From: Cochliopodium minus
Lineage: Eukaryota; Discosea; Himatismenida; Cochliopodiidae
DNA length: 10,645 bases
NCBI GenBank assembly: GCA_024220525.1
Contig: JAMYWO010000086.1
Span: 1-10,645, forward strand
Direction of reading: 5' to 3'
Shown: positions 7,201-10,645 of the stretch, piece after piece
Layout: the number at the start of each line of letters is the position of its first letter
How positions within the stretch are numbered: position 1 is the stretch's first letter
Position numbers and translations under genes: made by a program
Notes under the pieces: generated by a model
Told to the model about the DNA's origin: nothing
Database searches by the model: none
Seen by the model: the letters and a program-made list of their open reading frames with translations, nothing else

Positions 7201-7636
7201 TCATCTCCTTCGTCTCCAAGTCAGGGAAGTCGATCGAACATTACATGGTAAAGGAAAGTGATCTCACCACCAAAACTCGCGAAGATCTATTCCGTTTTTT
7301 AATGAGTGTTGACAAATTGTAAAAAATTTGATTTGTTATTTTTAAACATTCACATTACTATTTAAATTTAAATCTGTTTTTTTTAAATATTCATTTATTA
7401 TTTTTATTTCAATTTTTTATCGATCATTTTTACTGTAAGTTTTTTTAATCTCTTTTTCTAGGAAATATATTTTGCATTTGAAAGGTTTCTCCTTGGATTG
7501 CGTTGATCCTCCTCTACCGCTCTCTTCCCCCGAGAATGGCGAGTACAACAAGTTCGACAAACGGGAGATCCTCTCCAAATTCATCAAGATCAAGAAAGAG
7601 AGTCAACTCGAAGGTTATGATCAGTACCTTTGCTAA
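4292..7636 (+). CDS. STAT-family transcription factor with N-terminal F-box
   Basis: Joined exons, all in phase with GT-AG introns: 4292-4617, 4740-5424, 5540-5993, 6301-6481, 6586-6765, 6872-7005, 7111-7318, 7462-7636; 780 residues, stop TAA. In order: low-complexity N-terminus (1-76); F-box-like segment about 82-125 (LPQQLISSIFSYL...DYNSLYQI...VWKEMF), split by intron 1; Asn-rich stretch about 168-250; helical region about 250-365; STAT DNA-binding domain from about 370 (VSIVILQQPPSG at 371-382, as the metazoan IEKQPP strand); linker about 489-650 with QNQW, a Lys-rich insert (553-576) and LDWVGHFL; SH2 from IWQSGLIEGF, with FVMRFS carrying the phosphotyrosine-binding Arg674; tail ending GYDQYLC. 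Tyr775 lies 101 residues after Arg674, against 99 in human STAT1 and 96 in STAT3, so it is the likely phosphorylation site. It should dimerise on tyrosine phosphorylation and bind DNA; the F-box suggests a Skp1-Cullin link. The exon 2 to 3 join is the least certain. Confidence 0.85.
4915..5142 (+). repeat. AAT/AAC codon runs encoding Asn tracts
   Basis: Within exon 2 of the STAT-like gene, runs of AAT and AAC (11 in a row from 4917 to 4949, then several shorter runs to 5142) encode asparagine stretches broken by Ile, Thr, Lys and Phe. Mixed use of AAT and AAC shows a protein-level repeat rather than a young microsatellite. Such tracts are typical of dictyostelid proteins. Confidence 0.85.
7011..7060. 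repeat. (ATTTTT)n microsatellite in intron
   Basis: About seven hexamer copies fill the start of the intron between the linker and SH2 exons of the STAT-like gene, with slightly irregular copies continuing to about 7100. Confidence 0.8.
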
Positions 7637-7790
7637 AAAAGTTTTGTGGATCCTTCTTTTCGATTAAAATATATTAAAATATTTTAAATTAAAATTATAA
7701 AATAAAAAAATAAAGTGTTTTTTTATTAACTTTTTTTTTCTCAATTGTAAATAACTATTTATTTTGGCCATTTTAAAATATAAGCTGCAT
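7637..7790. other. Intergenic region between STAT-like and DENN genes
   Basis: 154 bp of AT-rich sequence between the TAA of the STAT-like gene and the ATG of the DENN gene. AATAAA-like words near 7700-7712 could direct 3' end formation. The spacing is tight enough that the promoter of the DENN gene must be short or overlap its neighbour's 3' end. Confidence 0.5.
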
Positions 7791-10433
7791 ATGGATACAA
7801 CAGTTAATAATGAAAAAATGAAGGTTAAAAAATTTTTTATTTTTGACTGCAGCATAATAAATATTTTATTTTTGATTATATAACCAACTATTTCTTATTC
7901 ATTATCCAGCAACAAATATACAAGTTTGGAATCCATTCGAGAACTTTTCCTAATCTGGAGAACAACAAGGGCTTTTTATTTGAGCATTTTTTATGTGTGG
8001 GATTGCCCAGTGATTCAAAGCCAGAGATCAATAAGAAATTTCATCCTCAGATCTTGTTTCAATATCCCAAAAATAAAATGTTCGAACCTTTTATAAAAAT
8101 ATATATTTACCAATATTATAAATGCTGAATAATTATTTCAATAATATAATATATCCCAAATTTTGAATAATTTCCTATTCAAAGCTTTTTATTTTTGTGT
8201 TAAAAAAAATTGTTTGAAATTTAAATTTTTGCTATTTTAATTTTATCTTTCATTATCTTTTAAAGTAAAACATTTTTTACAATAATTATTTAAAATAAAA
8301 GAGTACCTCAAAAAGTAGAAAACTTTTGCTTTCCGGAAGGAGTGTCAGTGAGTAAAATCAAGAGGACTTCCTCCTGCAGCTCCCTCAACGAAATCATTTA
8401 TGGAAACGACACTTTTATTGAGAAGCACATTTTCATGTTGATTGGTGAAGGAAATGTGGTAAGAATAAAAATAAAAATATTTTAAAACAAGAAATTTAAA
8501 ACAAGGAAAAATTAATGAAAAATAAACAAAAATAATCCATTTAATTTGCGTTTATATCATTTTTTTAAATTTTATTTTATTTTATTTTTTGTGTATTTTT
8601 TTCAATTTTTTTTTTTATTTTCTTACATTTTTTTAAATTTTTATTTTTTTCAAATAAAAGTACTTGTACGGTGTTTGTGTGACGAAACCTGAGCTTTTAG
8701 GAATCACCCCCAGTTTCTTCCAACAATCCACCAAACTCAAACTCAACAAAAAAAACTATCTCAGCTCTCCTCGTTGTTATTGCATTCTCACCAAATATCC
8801 TTTTTTTAGTATTTTTTTCAAATTTATTTTATTTTCTTTTATATTTTATTATTCAATTTTTTCTTATTTAAATTCAACATTTTTATTTTTATCAAAATAT
8901 CATTTTTTATTTTGATCAAAAACTAATATTTTATTTTTTATTTTATTTTGTTTTGCTTTAATTTTTTATTTTTTATAAAATACAATCATTTTTTCATTAT
9001 TTTTAATATTTTTCATTTTTTTTTTATTTTTATTTTAGACTTACATTTCGATGTGATATATGGAATACTTGCGACAGAAAGACTGGACAGATTTGAGAGA
9101 CAAATTTATGAAGAGGATCACCCGCTCGAAAACCCCTTTTCTGTCATCAAAAATGACAAAGGTTCGAGCTTTCAAATGAAAATAATTATTTTAAAAAAAA
9201 TTAAAAATCAAAATCAAAATCGAAATAAACAAAATAAAAATAAAAATGAAAAAAATAAAAAAATAAAAAATAAAAATAAGATAAAAATAAAAATAAAAAA
9301 TAAAAATAAAAATAAAAAATAAATAAAATAAAAAATAAAAATAAAAAATGAAAAATTTTAAAACAATTTAAAATTTTAAAACAATAAAAAATAAAAATTA
9401 TAAAATTTAAAAGATATCAAAAAAAATAAAGAATTAATTTATTGTAGAAACATACTCGTTATTGAGGGACGTGGATGAACCACCTTCACCCGTAATGAAT
9501 GTAGAAATGAATCACAAACAGGCCCGCTTAGAAAATCTCAAACAAAAACAGTTTCTTGTTCTCTCTAAACTCAACAAGCTGCATCAAATTTTTGATGAAA
9601 TTTCTCTCTTACATTCCAAAAACGTAAAAAAAAAATTTTAAGAAAATATGAAAAAAAAACAAAAAAAATAATAAATATAATAAAAAATAAATAAAATAAT
9701 AAAAATGAAAATGAAAATAGTAATAAAAAAAAATGAAACAAATGAAACAAAGAAATAAATGAAAATAAAAAAATAAAAATAAAATTAAAAAATCTTTCCG
9801 TTTTAAAAAGGAAAAAAATACAAGGATGGAAACCATCAAAGAGGAAACAACAAAAGAACCAGAAAATAAAATTCTCTTCATTTTGAAAAACTATTTATCA
9901 TGTAGCGTTCCCAAAGTGGGTAAAAAAAAAAAAAAAAAATTTATTTTAATAATTTTTTCAATTTTTCTTTCGATTTTTAAAAAAATTTAGGCGAAAATTT
10001 TGAATTTAATTTCCTTGAAAATCTCCGTACCCTCTCTTTTTCTGTCCCTAAAAAAAACTCGGAGAGGAGAATTCTGAGAAGTTTTTGTGTTCCTTGTCTC
10101 TTTCGGTCCCTCAGTTTGTCCAACTTTGTTGCTCTCTTTTCTGCAATCTTGCTTGAAAAACAAGTAAAAATAAAATTTTTATTTTTTTTATTTTTATTTT
10201 TTATCATTTTATTTTTGTGTTTATTTTTTTATTTTTTTTTGATGTTTATTCTTTTATTTTATCTTATTTTTCTCGTATTTTTAGATTGTTTTTGTATCAT
10301 CGGATTTGTCCAAACTCTCTGCTGTTATATTGTCAGTCATCTCCATTCTTTCTCCTTACGTTTGGCAAGGTTTGATGATACCTGTGTTGCCAAATGTTCT
10401 GCTTAATGTGTTGGATGCTCCTGTGCCTTATTT
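7791..10433 (+). CDS. DENN domain protein, probable Rab GEF (3' end outside window)
   Basis: Exons joined by phase: 7791-7823, 7910-8079, 8302-8458, 8661-8808, 9039-9161, 9448-9623, 9811-9919, 9991-10163, 10285-10433; at least 412 residues. Exon 1 is tiny (MDTTVNNEKMK). The uDENN part follows: GFLFEHFLCVGLP (about 34-46), QILFQYP, then VPQKVENFCFPEGV (69-82) and LYGVCV. SSPRCYCILTKYPFF-N-LHFDVIYGIL (about 155-179) leads into the core. The core DENN signature is clear at 358-412: LLEKQIVFVSSDLSKLSAV, PYVWQGLMIPVLP, LLNVLDAPVPY. DENN proteins are exchange factors for Rab GTPases in membrane traffic. Between the two parts lies a charged stretch (about 212-300). The last exon reads TTG-TAA, but DENN domains continue past this PVPY, so TT|GTAATA is more likely a donor and the intron runs off the window. 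Two introns (8080, 9162) begin with the unusual GTTCGA. Confidence 0.85.
9186..9345. repeat. A-rich AAAAAT/AAAAT repeats in intron
   Basis: The intron after the exon ending at 9161 is filled with short A-rich units (AAAAAT, AAAAT, AATC). Composition is the mirror of the T-rich introns elsewhere in the same gene, so some introns here are nearly all A and others nearly all T on the sense strand. Confidence 0.7.
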
Positions 10434-10572
10434 GTAATAAAAAAAACATTTTTATTTATTATTTTTATTTAATTTTATTAAAATTGTTTTTTTTTTGATT
10501 TTTTTAAAATTAATTTTATTTTTTTATTTTTATTTTTTATTTATTTTATTGATTTTTATTTTTTAATTATAT

Positions 10573-10645
10573 ATTTTTTATTTTTTATTTTTTATTTTTT
10601 ATTTTTTATTTTTTATTTTTTATTTTTTATTTTTTATTTTTTATT
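10573..10645. repeat. (ATTTTTT)n microsatellite at window end
   Basis: At least ten perfect copies of a 7-nt unit reach the last base of the window. It lies in the presumed tenth intron of the DENN gene and may be longer than shown. Confidence 0.9.

Noticed and set aside
7614-7953. Splicing the STAT-like gene from GAAG|GTTATG to the acceptor at 7908-7909, giving a different C-terminus
   Set aside because: It would remove the tyrosine at STAT spacing and end within the next gene's exon in another frame; the unspliced TAA at 7634 gives a STAT-like end.
8664-8915. 83-residue plus-strand ORF as a separate protein
   Set aside because: Its first part is exon 4 of the DENN gene; the Phe-rich tail is intron.
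9155-9175. GGTTCGAGC as a tRNA T arm or B box
   Set aside because: No acceptor, D or anticodon arms surround it; it is an intron donor in phase with flanking DENN exons.
9609-9881. Hydrophobic minus-strand ORF resembling a membrane protein
   Set aside because: It is an antisense reading of an A-rich intron and exon 7 of the DENN gene; the Phe/Leu/Tyr content comes from poly-A complement.
10435-10437. TAA as the stop codon of the DENN protein
   Set aside because: The DENN core normally continues past PVPY, and TT|GTAATA gives a donor in agreement with other introns here; the window ends before the next exon. A stop cannot be fully excluded.
10573-10645. Regular 7-nt repeat as a CRISPR or other designed array
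   Set aside because: There are no spacers; it is a simple microsatellite in an intron.

Overview
The window looks like a nuclear genome segment from an AT-rich, intron-rich unicellular eukaryote. I favour an amoebozoan related to the dictyostelids: introns are short, nearly pure A or T and GT-AG, exons are richer in G+C than introns, asparagine runs interrupt coding sequence, an oligo-T tract lies upstream of a gene, and a STAT-type protein is encoded (STATs are known from animals and their relatives and from Amoebozoa). The species cannot be fixed from sequence alone.

Left part (1-4000) is a graveyard-like accessory region. A minus-strand P-loop protein fragment (143-727) is followed by a frameshifted minus-strand coiled-coil gene with an internally repeated unit (1213-1910), a decayed plus-strand piggyBac-type transposase (about 1994-2830), a tRNA locus (3144-3224), and a further small minus-strand coiled-coil ORF (3649-3861). 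A diverged duplicated segment (986-1080 and 3482-3562) lies just 3' of both coiled-coil units and suggests that they are paralogous insertions or duplications.

The most striking object is the tRNA locus. All parts of a tRNA-Asn(GUU) are present with perfect stems and canonical length, but in circularly permuted order: the 3' half (anticodon-stem 3' strand, variable loop, T arm, acceptor 3' strand) precedes the 5' half (acceptor 5' strand, D arm, anticodon stem and loop) across a 9-nt linker. Weak matches outside the two halves hint that it arose from a tandem tRNA pair that lost its outer halves.

Right part (4292-10645) holds two plus-strand genes whose exons I joined by reading frame and splice phase. 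The first (4292-7636, 8 exons, 780 codons) is STAT-like: F-box, Asn-rich tract, helical region, STAT DNA-binding domain, linker, SH2 and a C-terminal tyrosine at STAT spacing. An F-box at the N-terminus of a STAT is unusual. The second (7791 to beyond the window, 9 exons visible) encodes a uDENN/DENN protein, probably a Rab guanine-nucleotide exchange factor. The two genes are 154 bp apart in the same direction. Nothing in the sequence shows that they act in one pathway.
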